Source of the DNA: Cordilura impudica
Lineage: Eukaryota > Arthropoda > Insecta > Diptera > Scathophagidae
Assembly: GCA_963682025.1 (NCBI GenBank)
Contig: OY821518.1
Coordinates: forward strand, 9,471,590-9,535,589
Direction of reading: 5' to 3'
DNA: 64,000 nt
Part shown: piece by piece, positions 11,340 through 22,855 of the stretch
Position numbering within the stretch: position 1 is the first letter of the stretch
Layout: every line of letters starts with the position of its first letter
Notes under the pieces: model-generated
Databases searched by the model: none
Told to the model about the DNA's origin: nothing
The model's input: only the letters and a program-made list of their open reading frames with translations
Translations under genes and position numbers: made by a program

Positions 11340-13000
11340 AACAATAGAAAATACAATTGTGTTAAAAAACAGTTGAAAAAAAAGCATTAGAAACTATAAA
11401 TATTTAAATAGCGATTAAGATTTTTTACTTTTTCTTCAAACAATATTTTCTTTTTACTACCTTTTTTTAAATCGTCGTGTCTGCTTGTAGACAAAACTTT
11501 GGATTGATTTTTAACCCTTTTTGCGTGACACAATCGAGCTAAAACTTTGCTCGTGGCGACGATAAAAATTATCTACCAAATTTTTGTTAGTGGTGCCAAA
11601 GCAATGTAAACTTTTATTATTTTCTAACAGAGTTGATAAAAAAAAGTACAAAGAAAAGGTAGTATAATAAAAACTTAGATTTTATAGGTAATTTTTTACT
11701 CCCTTTTTAACTCGTAGTGTCTACCGAAAACAATTTGGATAGATTTTTCCCTGTTCCTATGAACCAATCGAGCAGACTCGTGGCGACGGTAAAAATTATG
11801 TAACAAATTTTCGTTTAAAAATTTTATTATAGTATAATTTTGTATTTTTAGAAAGTTAAACGGGGTTTTTCTTTCAGTCAATCAATTATTTAATTTCTTT
11901 AATAAAAACTTGGTTTTTAAGGGGTGTGTTTTTTATTGTTTAATAAACTTTGGTACAGAAGTTTTAAAGATTCCATTGTTTTGACATCAACACAAAAAAA
12001 ATTGTTTTTTTCTATTTTTTTTTTCAAATTTTATTTTTTTAACAAATCTGTTATCTCTGGAAAGAGACTGCTCAAAAAAAAAAAATGCTTAATTTAAGTA
12101 CTTAGCACGAAATTATTGAAAAACAAACTTTACAAATTCAGAATATTGTCACCCACTGTATAACAGATTAATGATATGATGTTATTTTTCAAAGTCAGAG
12201 CTATATCCGTCTTCCTCAGAACTTTGTACAATGTCTGTGGTTTTCTGGAATAACCGCGTATGTCCATTTTTGTCAGTTTTGAGTTAACGATGCCAAATAT
12301 AATAATTTTTAACGCTCTTTAATGTGTTTAATAAAAACAAAACAAAAAATTTTTTACCATTTCTGAGTTTTTTCTTTAAATAACGACGTAACTTAAATGT
12401 TTATTAAATTAATTTGCAGCACTAACGACGTATGTCAACCTACGTTTGATCGCTGACAAATTATTTTCTCAGAAAACGACACAAAGCGACATACGTTGTT
12501 ATTAATGAAAAAAAAAAATGCAAAATAATTTTGGATTATTTTTCAGTTTATAACCACTTGTAAAAACTTGTGTGTTTATTTCTGTTATTTTTTGTCACTA
12601 TTATTCTTGATACGTTGTTATATTCTCATCCTAAGTCCCGTTAACTTTTTGTTGACGAACAAAAAATCCATTTTTCAAGCAACAACAACTTATGTCTACA
12701 TGGGTGGTAGCATTGGTAGTTTTCTTTTTCAAAGAAAACGACGTTTGTCGACATAAGTTGTTTTATCTGCACACACTTTAAGTGTAATTTACATATTGTT
12801 TTTTTCGTCCTTCTCTAGGATCTATTCCTCTGCAGATTTTTGACTCAAAATTTTATATAAAGTATACATTGCCCATATCTACAGGACCGTTAAATAAAAA
12901 GTCCTAAAAACTTTATATCGAGCCCATAATTTCAAATATAACGTTTTTTTGGCTCTCCTGAATATTTTGATTTTATGACATACGCGCTTATTCTAGAAAA
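11340..13000. other. AT-rich stretch with one duplicated block
   Basis: No gene is recognised. A block at about 11456-11600 (tttttactacc, tcgtgtct, cgtggcgacgataaaaatta) recurs in diverged form at 11690-11835, about 235 bp apart. Near 12685-12765 the 13-mer AACAACTTATGTC is followed by its reverse complement. Otherwise homopolymer-rich. Confidence 0.5.
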
Positions 13001-13004
13001 GCAG

Positions 13005-13190
13005 ACTATAATATTAGTAGGCTAGGCGATTTCTTGTGACCGATGTTTTGTTCTACCGTTTTATCCCGATTTTGACAAAACGTATATTTTTTGAAAGCTA
13101 TTTCTTTTTAGCTGTTCACCAGAATTACAGATTTTAAAATATTTGCCTTTGTTTTGAGTAAATTGCATTTAAAGTTGCTACTAACACATA
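13005..13190 (+). mobile_element. Helitron-like element, copy 4 (5' half)
   Basis: Only the 5' half of the family is present, from ctataatattagtaggc to actaacacata. It stops exactly at a TA that begins a mariner relic. The 3' half was not found on the far side. Confidence 0.7.
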
Positions 13191-13830
13191 CGAGGGCGGT
13201 CCCTAAAAAAACCAGACCTGATAAAGGAACCATAACAAATTTGGGATAATTTTTCTTTATTTCTAAACAAAATCTCCTTTTAGATCGATACACATTTCCC
13301 AGCGATATTCAATAGCTTTGATAACCTTTTTTTGTGTTTGGTTTCTGTCACTTTTGACAGGGTTGGCCGAGTATAAGTAAATACTCATATACCAGAGCTG
13401 ATTGAACACATTAGTGTGTGGATTTGGTGAAACTATTTAAGGTATGAACTGTCTAACTGTTTAGAATAGCCATCAACCGGAGACCATCTCTATCTTACTT
13501 GTTGGCAAATCTTTCAACACGCAGCAATTTTTTCAAGTTTGAAAATTGAAAATAATCCAAGGGAGTTAAATCTAACGAATAAGGTGTGTGACGAAGCAAT
13601 TCGAACTTTAATTCATGGATTTTGGAAGACGCAATAGTGGCTGCGTGAACTGGTGCATTGTCTTGGTGAAACCACACTTTCGTTTTCGGCTAATGCGGTC
13701 TTTATTATTCGGAAGCGTCTCGGAGAAATGTGGAATTGCAGTGCCCCTCATAACTCGATGCTGGATCATCTGAAATAGAAAAAAAAACAAAGTTCTTTCG
13801 TTAAAAAATCGCTTCACATTTTGGGAATAC
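13191..13830 (-). pseudogene. Mariner (DD34D-type) transposon relic
   Basis: The element starts with the mariner-like terminus CGAGGGCGGTCCC at a TA inside Helitron-like copy 4. Minus-strand translation 13677-13495 contains FHQDNAPVHAATIASSK and then YSLDLTPLDYF, the second and third catalytic regions of mariner transposases. The distance between QD and PLD is 34 residues, as in DD34D elements. A C-terminal remnant (RWEMCIDLKG) is readable near 13290. Frameshifts near 13677 and 13480 break it, and the N-terminal half beyond about 13820 is absent. It belongs to a different mariner group from the two DD41D elements in this window. Confidence 0.8.
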
Positions 13831-14690
13831 TTTGAAGTGAAAATAGCGATTTTTGCGGAAAAAAAATTGGCGAATTTGTTATTGTAAAATATAAAATATT
13901 AAAAAAATTTGAAAAAACTGTCCAGTGGTACCTCGTAAATTATATACAGAAATAGTGTTCAAAATTTCGGTGCAGTAGTTTTGAAGTTATGAGGACACCG
14001 ACTTTGGAAACTGGAGTTGTTGATTTTTTCCTCCTCTCATAATGTTTTCTGATGCGCTGAGTCATATATTAGGCTCGGTTACTTAAACCTTTTCCTCCCA
14101 TTCATCTCAAATTTTCACACAATATTCTTGAAAGGTTCTTCATTCAGAAAATTAAATACAAAAAGTTTAAAAACGTTATCTTCCCCCTTAAATAAATACG
14201 CCTACGCAGTTTAGAAAATTTAAATAGAAAATGCATAATGTAACAGAATGACGACACCATTTTGTGGATTCTTATGGGAAAATCTTGTCCACATTTACGT
14301 AATCAGAAAAACATAAACATATTTTGATGTACAAGTACGACATCATTATCTAAAAATAGGAAAAAATATTTATTTATTAAAAATGGCAAAAAAAAAAAAA
14401 AAAAAAAATATTTACAAATTTGTTTATAATTAAATTTTATTTATAATGTTTGTAATCATAAAAAAGTAGTAATGAGATGGATGCACGAATGTAGCGCAAT
14501 TAAAATTACAGTAGAATGAAATCGAAAAAGTAAATGTTCCAAAAGTGATAACAATTATTGATTACGAGAGAGCGACAAATTCTGAAATAAAAATAATTGC
14601 AAAAAAAATAGTCGTAGTTAAATAATTTAAATATCGCATCACTGAGATCGTTTACTTTGGTTGGCTCTAAAAAAAAAAATGCTAAACAAC
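13830..14690. other. AT-rich stretch without recognisable gene
   Basis: Homopolymer-rich (for example A-run at 14391-14408) with no domain in any frame. Confidence 0.55.
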
Positions 14691-15320
14691 GCATATGAGT
14701 TTTGAATCTTTCCGTGACTGTGCGTGACTTTGTATGACTATTTTAAAATTAATCTTTAGTCACAACAAGTCTATGGACCAAGTTTCAGATTGATTGGGAT
14801 GATGGGAAATGAGGTGACTGGGCGTGACTATGCGTGACTGTGTGCGACTATCTTAAAATTAATCTTTGGCCACAACAAGTCCATGGACAAAGTTTCAGAA
14901 CGATCGGATAAGGGGAAATGGGGTTTAAATCTCTCCGTGACTGGACGTGACTATGCGTGACTATCTTTAAGCTAATATTTGGCCACAACAAGTTTGTGGA
15001 TCAAGTTTCAGATTGATTGGATGAGGGGAAATTGGGTTTAAATCACTCCGTGACTGGACGTGACTATGCGTGACTATCTTTTAGTTAATATTTGGCCACA
15101 ACAAGTCTATCGACCAAGTTTTAGATCGATCGGATAAAGGGAAATGGGTTTTAAATCACTCCGTGACTGTGCATGACTGGGCGTGACTACCCCAAAATTA
15201 GTCTAGAGTCACAACAAGACTATGGGTCAAGTTTCAGATCAATTAGATGCGGGGGACTGGGGTTGCCCCATGGCAGATAGACAGACAGACAGAGAGTATG
15301 AGTTAAAACAAATAGTTAAA
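14690..15320. mobile_element. Tandem-repeat element D, copy 1 (about 115-bp units)
   Basis: About five diverged units of roughly 115 bp each begin with the phrase ccgtgactg.gcgtgact and include ccacaacaag, caagtttcagat and gatgagggga. The block starts with catatgagttttgaat and ends with agacagacagacagagagtatgagttaaaac. The same start and end border the longer copy at 27505-28495, so this is a mobile unit with fixed ends and an internal array. Confidence 0.7.
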
Positions 15321-15322
15321 TA

Positions 15323-16636
15323 AAGGGTCCGCCATCTAACGTTTTTTTTTTTTTTTCAACTAGTGCTTATTTCGTGAATGGTAACACCTAGCTCATGTCT
15401 GATTTGACAGATAATTAGTTTTGTCCTTCCGTTGAACGAATATGGTTGTGTATACGCTTGAACAACGCTGGGAAATATTGCGACATTACTTTGAAAATCA
15501 TGGTAATGTTGCAGAATGTGTGCGAAAATTGCGTACGGATTTTGGAAGAAGAGAAGCACCTTCAGCTCCGTATGTTCATTATCTTGTGAAAAAAGTGAAA
15601 GAAACTGGCATCCTCATCGATAAACCAAAGCGTGAAAAGCCAAAAACAGTGCGTACACCCGAGAATATTGCTGCTGTGGCAGAAAGTGTGCGTGAAGCGC
15701 CATCAACATCAATTCACCGTCGTTCTCAAGAATTGAACATTTCGGAGGCATCATTGAGACGAATTTTGCATAAAGACCTTGGTATGACGCCATACAAAGT
15801 CCAATTGGTTCAGAAGTTGAAGCCAACTGACCATCCAAGGCGTTTTCGCTTCGGTAAGTGGGCTTGCGATCGACTTAGAGAAGATGCCGATTTTGCCAAA
15901 AAAAATCATCTTTTCAGATGAAGCTCATTTTGATCTTGGCGGGTATGTAAACAAGCAAAATTGTCGCATTTGGGGCACAGAAAACCCGCACGCATACATT
16001 GAAAAGCCGATACACCCAAAACGAGTCACTGTTTGGTGCGGATTTTGGTCCAGAGGCATAATTGGGCCATTTTTCTTCGAAAATGAGCAAGGAGTGGCCG
16101 TTACAGTCAATGGCGATCGTTATCGGGCCATGTTGAACGAATTTTTGTTCACAAAAATTGAAGAGGAGAATACTGGCAACATTTGGTTTCAACAGGACGG
16201 CGCTACGTGCCACACAGCCGAAGCTACACTCGATGTTTTGCGCCCTGTTTTTGAAGATCGCATTGTTAGCCGCAGAGCTGATGTCGTTTGGTCACCTCGG
16301 AGCTGCGATTTGACACCGTTGGACTATTATTTGTGGGGTGCCATCAAAGATAAGTGTTACGCCAACAAGCCAGAGACAATTGACGCTTTAAAGGACAATA
16401 TTCGTGAAGCCATTGGTGAAATACAGCTGCACACAATCGATAATGTGCTTAAAAATTGGACCGATCGTGTAGGCTACTGCATGGTCAGCCGAGGCAGCCA
16501 TTTGAATGAAATTATTTTCCATTGTTAACCGGAAGGATTGTACTTTCAAATAAGAAAAGAAATTTGAGATTATATTCAGTAGTTTTTTTTTTTATAGCAT
16601 TTTCAAAAAAAAAAAAAAGTTATTTGGCGGACCCTT
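15323..16636 (+). mobile_element. DD41D (rosa-type) mariner transposon, copy 1
   Basis: Terminal inverted repeats AAGGGTCCGCCA (15323) and TGGCGGACCCTT (ending 16636) are flanked by TA on both sides. The length of 1314 bp is typical of a mariner. It encloses one transposase gene carrying a single frameshift. It lies directly after tandem-repeat element D. Confidence 0.9.
15442..16528 (+). pseudogene. DD41D mariner transposase, one frameshift
   Basis: Transposase that would cut and paste its own element in the nucleus. The first frame (15442-15921) holds the helix-turn-helix DNA-binding half. The second (from about 15900 to 16528) holds the catalytic half. The catalytic residues are in IFSDEAHF, FQQDGATCHTA and CDLTPLDYYLWG. 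Forty-one residues separate the second and third Asp, which defines the DD41D or rosa group. The break is one extra A in a run of eight at 15898-15905; seven would keep the frame. All three catalytic Asp are retained and the rest is open, so the copy died recently. It has the same domain order as the intact gene at 41039-42121 but different TIRs, so it is a separate lineage. Confidence 0.9.
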
Positions 16637-16789
16637 TAAAACAGTTTTAATAAATTTTTGAACAAAAACAACATCTATTGATTTAGTTTAAATACCTAAC
16701 AGTTAATTAATTTAAAAACTTAAAAAAATAATTCATTGTAAATAATTTTTTTTTTTTTGTACAAAGCAAAATTTAGTGTGGACACATAA

Positions 16790-17960
16790 TTTGGTTACCT
16801 GAAACGAAATTGTTAAAATTTATTTAAATTGTTTTATATTTAATTCAAACTATTTTGAACCTTTAGTATTTTGTTGGGTACCCTTTTTGGAGAGCTACTG
16901 CGGCACATCTCCTTGGCATTGTTTTAGCTAAATCGTAACACTGCTGAGAAGTAATATTATTCCATTCTGCCTGAATACATCCCAGAGCGCCCCGGTAGGT
17001 GAGTAGATAGCCTGCTCGCCTACCATGCGGGGGTCGTGGGTTCGATACCCACCAGAGGCTTTGGTCTGTCGCTGAAAAAAAAAATGAACACACTACTCCC
17101 TCCTTCCTCCTTCCTATATCTATATCTTTCCTGAGATCAACACAATGCACTGCATCTGTAGGGGCCATCCCCTGAGTGTTGATTAATTAAAAAAAAAAAA
17201 AAAGAGTACATTTTTATTTGTAGGTTTTCTGGCCGCAACTGCCCGGGACTTTGAGCTGGCTTCGGGTCCTTATCCTGCTGAAACATCCATGCTAGTGGTT
17301 AAATCATTAGCACACACATTGTCTTGCTTAATCTTTATCCATTTTCCTATCGATTTAACTAAGGGACCAACCCCAGACGATGTAAAACATCCCCTCACCA
17401 TTACTGATGACCCTCCATGCTTTACGGTTTTTTTTTTTTTTTTTTTGTACTTTGGAACCAAACATTTGTTGATGGGCCGTCACACATAGTGTCTATCGTC
17501 GTTTCCGAAAACTTTGAACTTTGATTCATCACTCCACACTATTAATTTCCAAAAATTTGGATCCTGCTGAATATAGTTCTTTGATACGTTTGGTTTTTTT
17601 CTCGCAATGAAGATTATTTTCTGTCAGACGCCTTCTTACGGTCCATATTACAGATATTTTTATGCCAATTTCCGACTCCATGCACGATCTAATCTGAGTT
17701 GATGTGAGGAGTGAGTCAATTTTACTAATTCAAATGATCGATCATAAGTCTTACATTTTTAATAAAGTTTAATAGTGTTGACAACCTTTCCCCGCGATAG
17801 TTATAATATTTTCACCCCTTCAGCAATCCAACCAACATTTTGGAAGCAATAACAAATGATCTTCCTTCAGCGGGAGTGGAGTAATTTAACAACGTCAAAT
17901 GGAACTACAGAAAAAGGTCCTAAAACGTTTTAAAAGGCCAAAAAAATCCTTTTGGTTACC
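16790..17960 (-). pseudogene. Tc1-like transposase relic, interrupted by a SINE
   Basis: Reading right to left, an N-terminal helix-turn-helix remnant (about 17640-17560) is followed by VWSDESKFKVFGNDDRHYVW at about 17545-17485 with the first catalytic Asp. Next comes HGGSSVMVRGCF near 17420-17385. The C-terminus QCYDLAKTMPRRCAAVALQK ends GYPTKY at 16873, the usual Tc1 ending. A tRNA-derived SINE at 16981-17203 splits the C-terminal part. Poly-A/T runs, including a 17-T run near 17430, break the frame. No TIRs were confirmed. Not functional. Confidence 0.75.
16981..17203 (+). mobile_element. tRNA-Gly-derived SINE, copy 1
   Basis: The head (about 16986-17060) reads as a tRNA: box A region CCGGTAGGTGAGTAGATAG, anticodon arm CTCGC-CTACCAT-GCGGG, and box B GGGTTCGATACCC. 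The arm and box B closely follow eukaryotic tRNA-Gly. It continues into an unrelated body and ends in an A-run of about 15. The flanks gaatacat (16973-16980) and gagtacat (17204-17211) are a plausible 8-bp target duplication with one mismatch. A second copy of the family lies at 52109-52295. It is not a functional tRNA: the acceptor stem does not close and it is fused to the SINE body. Confidence 0.8.
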
Positions 17961-18330
17961 ATAAAGTTTTCTTAGCCTCCTCAGTCCCAAACAAAAAAAA
18001 AAAAAAAAAAAAGCTAGTTAAACTTAGAATCTGCAGACAAGCCACTCGGCTTCGCGGAACTAGGCAAAAAAAAAAAAAAGGAAAAACCAAGAGTCAGAAA
18101 TCTTCAAAAATAATGCTTCTAATATAAACATTAAAAAAAAAATAGTTTCAAGGACATAAGGGATAAAAGGATTCTGAGATAATGCAGGTGCAGCCGGCTG
18201 GACATTTGTAACTAAGTGAAATAAAACACGTTATTATATTTAATACATTTTTATTTTCAAATTCATTATTCTCCTAGATAAAAATTAAAAAAAAAAAAAA
18301 AAAACAATTTGTATATTTAACCATTAGGAG
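17960..18330. other. Poly-A-rich stretch, no gene
   Basis: Contains several A-runs of 12-20 and no recognisable motif. Confidence 0.5.
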
Positions 18331-19950
18331 TGAAACTCCATGATACAGTGTCGGTCATTTGCAATGCATAGAAATATGCCACAAGAAGTACACTAAAAAC
18401 ATGTTCTTTGATTGCATCCCCCTTTACGACAACGCATAAACTTATTCTTATCAGAAACGGCTCATCTATCTATAATATTAAAAGGCTAGGCGATTTCTTG
18501 TTACCGATCTTTTGTTCTACCGTTTTATCCCGATTTTGACCAAATGTATATTATTTGAAAGGTATTTCTTTTTAGCTGTTCACCAGATTTACAGATTTTT
18601 AAATTTTTTCCTTTATTATGAGGAAATTGCATTTAAAGTTGCTACTAACACATACATAAAATTTTACATATGTTATGTGTGTGTTTATTAAATTTGTTAA
18701 TGTGTTTCTTAATGAGTTTCTTATCTTCATTCACAATAATAATAAACAAAAAAAGTGTTGGTTTGTGAATTGGCTAAGTTGAGAAATAAAGTTGCCTAGA
18801 AATTGCACTCGAATTTCGCTGGAATCTGCTAGTATGAATAATTGTTTATAATTTGAAACATGTGCATCTTTTGGTGGCAATGGTTTTATTGACCTTGCTC
18901 TTTTTTGTAATGATTCGTCTTCCAATTCTTGAGGAGATGCTCTCTTTTTCATGTGCAGCATCAACAATTAAGCATTCCGCGATGTAGAATTTAAAGTCTA
19001 ACAAGTCAATAATGTTTTTTTTTTTTTTTTTTTTTGTTTTTCCGCATGTAGTTTTATCTTTTTTTTTTTACATACCCAGGAGTTGCAAGCGGCAACGTCA
19101 ACAAAATGCCAAAACACCTCCCATGGCCATTTTTTTTGTGCGAATACCAATTCTATAATATGCATCGAACCTGTCCGCTAGGTCTACTCCTCCCATGCAT
19201 TGGTTGTATCTAACAATAGAATCTGGACAATCGATATTGATATATTTTTTTGAAACTTTGTCCCATCGTCGAACGTATTGGCTAGGTTGTGATCTCACTG
19301 ATGTTGTTACCATCAATACTGAGCGACTATCCGTCCATTTCACTACGCACATTTTGTCATCTTCTCAGACGAATTCTTCGTAACTGCCTCTGCCTTTGTT
19401 TAGCAACTTTTTGTTTTTCGATAACTTTGAAATAAGTTTCTTGGGCACTCGGTTTTATTGATTAGTAAGTGAGGCGAATATACCTGTTTCCCACAGGCAC
19501 TCCAGGATATTTACCGAAGCAAAGTAGCAATCAATGAATACTTCTCTACCTTTATTAACATCTGCAGCAAATTTTATGCACAACAGTCGATAATACATGC
19601 GTATTCTTGGCAGTTTCATGATTCCCACAACTATGTGAGCACCAATTAGCTTTTTATACTCGGAAGAAGCTGAGTTTATAGTGCGGTAATTTTGCAAAGC
19701 ATACATATTACTATTTACTCCAAAAATTATCATCAAAATACTCTGAAAAATAATTTAATGGTGTCCAACTTCTCCCATCCGTTTTCTTCGGAACAGTGAG
19801 AAGTTCATTGAAAGCAATTTTAATCGCTTCGTGTGCTTGTTGCAGAACTTCTGGTGTTGGTGATTCTTCTCCTTCAATTAGTTCTTCCGTCATTTCCTCT
19901 GTATCCTCTTCCACATATGAAATGTCCTCAATATCAGAATATTTACGTGC
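18330..19950 (-). pseudogene. piggyBac-type transposase relic, interrupted by a Helitron-like copy
   Basis: Minus-strand order matches DDE_Tnp_1_7 (piggyBac) transposases. An acidic N-terminus lies at 19914-19720 (SYVEEDTEEMTEE, PLNYFSEYFDD), and after a frameshift comes MIIFGVNSNMYALQNYR and KLIGAHIVVGIMKLPRI (19736-19560). Next is GREVFIDCYFASVNILE with a catalytic-type Asp, then VVKWTDSRSVLMVTT and YNQCMGGVDLADRFDAYYR (19345-19150), where MGGVD is the signature. Beyond the Helitron-like insertion (18469-18832) the Cys-rich C-terminal finger resumes (KFMRCRKGGCNQRT, about 18445-18400). Frameshifts and a missing central segment make it non-functional. Confidence 0.85.
18469..18832 (+). mobile_element. 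Helitron-like element, copy 5
   Basis: Starts TCTATAATATTA after A, ends CTAG (18829-18832) before T. It is inserted in the piggyBac relic, between its core and its Cys-rich C-terminus. The 3' palindrome is partly lost (CTCGAATTTCG then CTGG). Confidence 0.75.
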
Positions 19951-19959
19951 CGTTTTTGT

Positions 19960-20701
19960 ACTCTATACCACTATGTGGTTTGAATATAACGACTTTGTGC
20001 TGCTGTTTGTAGCTACCAAAAATATTTACCCTAGACCCATCTTTTATTATACCGATCGACCGTCTGTGTGTCCATGTAAACCTTGTAATCAAACTACAGG
20101 TCGCAAATATGAATATATTTTGATGAAATTAGGTATATAAGCTTTTATCGGTCATGGGATGAACGCTATGGAAATTGGTGAAATTCGGTCCATGTTCAGA
20201 CCTAGTCCCCATACAAATGACCCCTATGAAATCGACATAAATTGCCATAAGATCCAAATTACCATATAGATCTCAGTCAAATTGGGTTTTTATGTGTTTA
20301 TTATATCCATTAATCAGTAGTCCAAAAATAATCCTTATAGGACAATTCTTATTCATAGGCCCCATATAGAGCTGCTTCCCGATCTTCACTAAAACCTATC
20401 AAAAAAACAAAAACAATGCACAGATTTTTCTCAAATTTGGTTTGTGTATATTTTTTCAAAATATAAGTGACTTTGCCAAATATGATCAGGGTCGGTCTAT
20501 TTTTCGACCTAGTCCCCATATATATATGGTATCCGATATGAACTTTTTCATATCTGCGGCCAAAAAATATTAGTAACAATGCCACTCAAAATTGGTTTGT
20601 GCTTTTTTTCTATATCTAATTAGTTGGACCTAAACGCATGGTATAGGGTATCGTATAGTCGGTCTAGACCTATAACTATAACTATAATTTTCTTACTTGT
20701 T
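19960..20701 (-). mobile_element. Family-B noncoding repeat, copy 2
   Basis: Minus-strand copy running from ctctataccactatgtgg to ataattttcttacttgtt. It includes the GTCY-type remnant (gaccgtctgtgtgtcc) and the terminal ggtctagacc palindrome. It lies immediately upstream of the piggyBac N-terminal remnant. Confidence 0.7.
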
Positions 20702-21145
20702 AATTCGTTACAAATGTGCAGCGGGTTGGACATGTAAAAAAATGCTAAAATTAGGGCAAAATCGAAGCCACCTTTTCTCCTTTGCATAGTGGCAGCAACT
20801 GGGCAAATCTGACCAAAACAACGGGTTCAAAGGCAGTAGACATTTTTCGGCATCACTCTCTGTAAATTTCACCCTTCATAGTATCGATTTCACTATGCTA
20901 GTTGAAAAACCCGACAAACGGGGCACCCGGTGAGTTAAACTAACTCGACTGTGCTGAATCGAATGGCGTTCGCCGTTTTTTTAGGTTAGCTCTGTTCTTG
21001 CAGAATACCGGTATATAAAAGAAATTTAAGAAAAATTAAATACATATTTTTAATCCTACAGTTAACAAAAAATAAAATTTATAATTTATTTGCTATTCAA
21101 AATTAAAGGTATTTTTGTGATTACAGCTAACGTTTTAAATGGAAA

Positions 21146-22855
21146 TTATTCTTCGTCCTCCTGCAAATTCCAACAAATATCTCCTAACAGCGAATCGAGT
21201 TGTTTGCCACTATACCAGTGTTCGAGTCTGGCTGTCACTTGGTGAAATCTCTCGCCATGTTCATCGGACTCAGCTGGTGATTGTTCATTAAATTTATCTG
21301 CATGATAATGCAAAAAATGTACTTTCAATGACATTCTGACGTTTATTTTTTGAAATGCAGTTAGCATATTTTCAATTAAAATTCGCCAATTTTCAGACCG
21401 ATTATTTCCTAAAACATTTACAATTACTGATTTTATAGAATTCCAGGCCAATAGCTCGTTAACATTTAATGCAACTTTAAATTGTTGGTCCTTCATAAGA
21501 CGACGAATTTCCGGTCCATTAAGTACTCCTGTGAAAAAAAAAAACATTATGAGATATATATGTATATTAAAATTTGAGGTAATAAAGTAGTTTAGAGTAC
21601 ATACCTTCTTTTACTTTCATGCCGCTTAATCGTGGAAAAATTCGGCGCAATTCAGAAAAAGCCTTGCCATCTGGGTTCAATGCTTTTATAAAATTTTTAA
21701 CGATTCCCAGCTTGATGTGGAGAGGAGGAAGCAAAATCTTTTCTACAGGCACAAGTGGAATTTCAATAATATTATTTCTATTCAATTTGATTTCCTCACG
21801 TAAAGGCCAATCCCGTGTATTATACTGATCGCCATCAAAACGCGTATTCTATAGGCACATAAAACACATGTTTTTTGTATAGCCCAGTTGCATGCCTCTT
21901 AAAAGTGCCACCACTTTCAAATCTGCACATATTTTCCACTTGTGGTCTCCATATTTAATTAATTCTAATATTTTTTTCATTGATGAATAAGTCTCTTTAG
22001 TATTTGTGCTTAGTGCTATTGGGATAGAGTTTTTTAAATTAGTGGCATGTAGCAAAACTGCTTTTAAGCTACTTTTGGACGAATCAATGAATTGTCGCCA
22101 ATCTCCTGAATTATATTCATTTTGCATTGTTAAAATCAAGCCACGGATGTCAGTACAATACGCGAGAGAATTATTCTCAATAGATCTAAAAAAAGTTGTA
22201 AATTTACGATGGCGATTTATTGACCCGTATAGTTTTACATCGGAAGCCAAAAAAATTAGCTTGTTTTATATCTTTTGTCAAAAGAATGCTCTGTCATTGT
22301 GATAATTTTAAGCGCCGTATCATTATATCCAGACGATTTTGCGTGATTTCATTGTGACTGCATAGAACCGTGATGTTTGACGGTTGATATATATATTGAT
22401 ACTGCATCTTCACAGGTTCGAACAGATTCATATACTGAGGAACTATTTTCTCTTTGGTTTCGGTTATCCGGCACAGAAATTTCATTACAATGTGGCATCG
22501 GAAATTGAGCATATGTTGTTGCAGTGTAAGATATAGAAACACTTTTTTTTCTGTTCATACCTGCTGTATGATTTATGCACGCATAACACTCACCTTCAAC
22601 ATGTAGTATGGGATCTCTCCAAATCATTGGAACACCAAATGGCATCGCGTCTCCATCTTTTTTCCATTTTTTAAAATGGTAAATGCAAGTTGTGCACACT
22701 ATCGAGTGTGTCCAATTCTTACCACATATAACACTTAAAGAAAAATATGATTCATACAAGTTAATTATTTCAATAGTAATTTTACGGCGACTGGGCATAA
22801 TTGTAAATTTTCCACACACGTAACAAAAGTAGTTAAATTTATTACACGCCTCCAT
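21146..22855 (-). pseudogene. Unclassified transposase-like gene with a 76-bp intron
   Basis: The N-terminal segment 22855-22400 has paired cysteines (FCYVCGKF, VCTTCIYHF, CYAC) and the conserved GVPMIW block, suggesting a zinc-binding domain. After a frameshift, ITQNRLDIMIRRLKLS follows. 22250-21849 holds TFFRSIENNSLAYCTDI, QFIDSSKSSLKAVLLH and KYGDHKWKICADLKVVALL. 21820-21605 holds LLPPLHIKLGIVKNF and FPRLSGMKVKEG. After the intron, 21528-21146 holds GPEIRRLMKD, MSLKVHFLHYHADKF and DEHGERFHQ. The conserved D, H and E residues resemble a DDE/D nuclease core, which is inference. One to three frameshifts and a stop near 22300 suggest an inactive copy. Confidence 0.7.
21529..21604 (-). other. 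Spliceosomal intron in the unclassified transposase-like gene
   Basis: On the minus strand the exon ends aaagaag, followed by GTATGTACTC, an AT-rich interior and a T-run, then TTTTTTCACAG. The next exon starts gagtacttaatggacc. Joining them gives KEG followed by VLNGPEIR in one frame, matching the uninterrupted protein pattern of the family. Length 76 bp. Confidence 0.8.

Noticed and set aside
16986..17060. Functional tRNA-Gly gene (also 52215-52295)
   Set aside because: Acceptor stem does not close, the sequence continues into a SINE body with target duplications, and two copies share the non-tRNA part.
20349..20585. Protein-coding gene candidates in family-B copies (also 886-1074, 23650-24336)
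   Set aside because: Frames are not conserved between copies and the same DNA is open on both strands; the repeat is noncoding.
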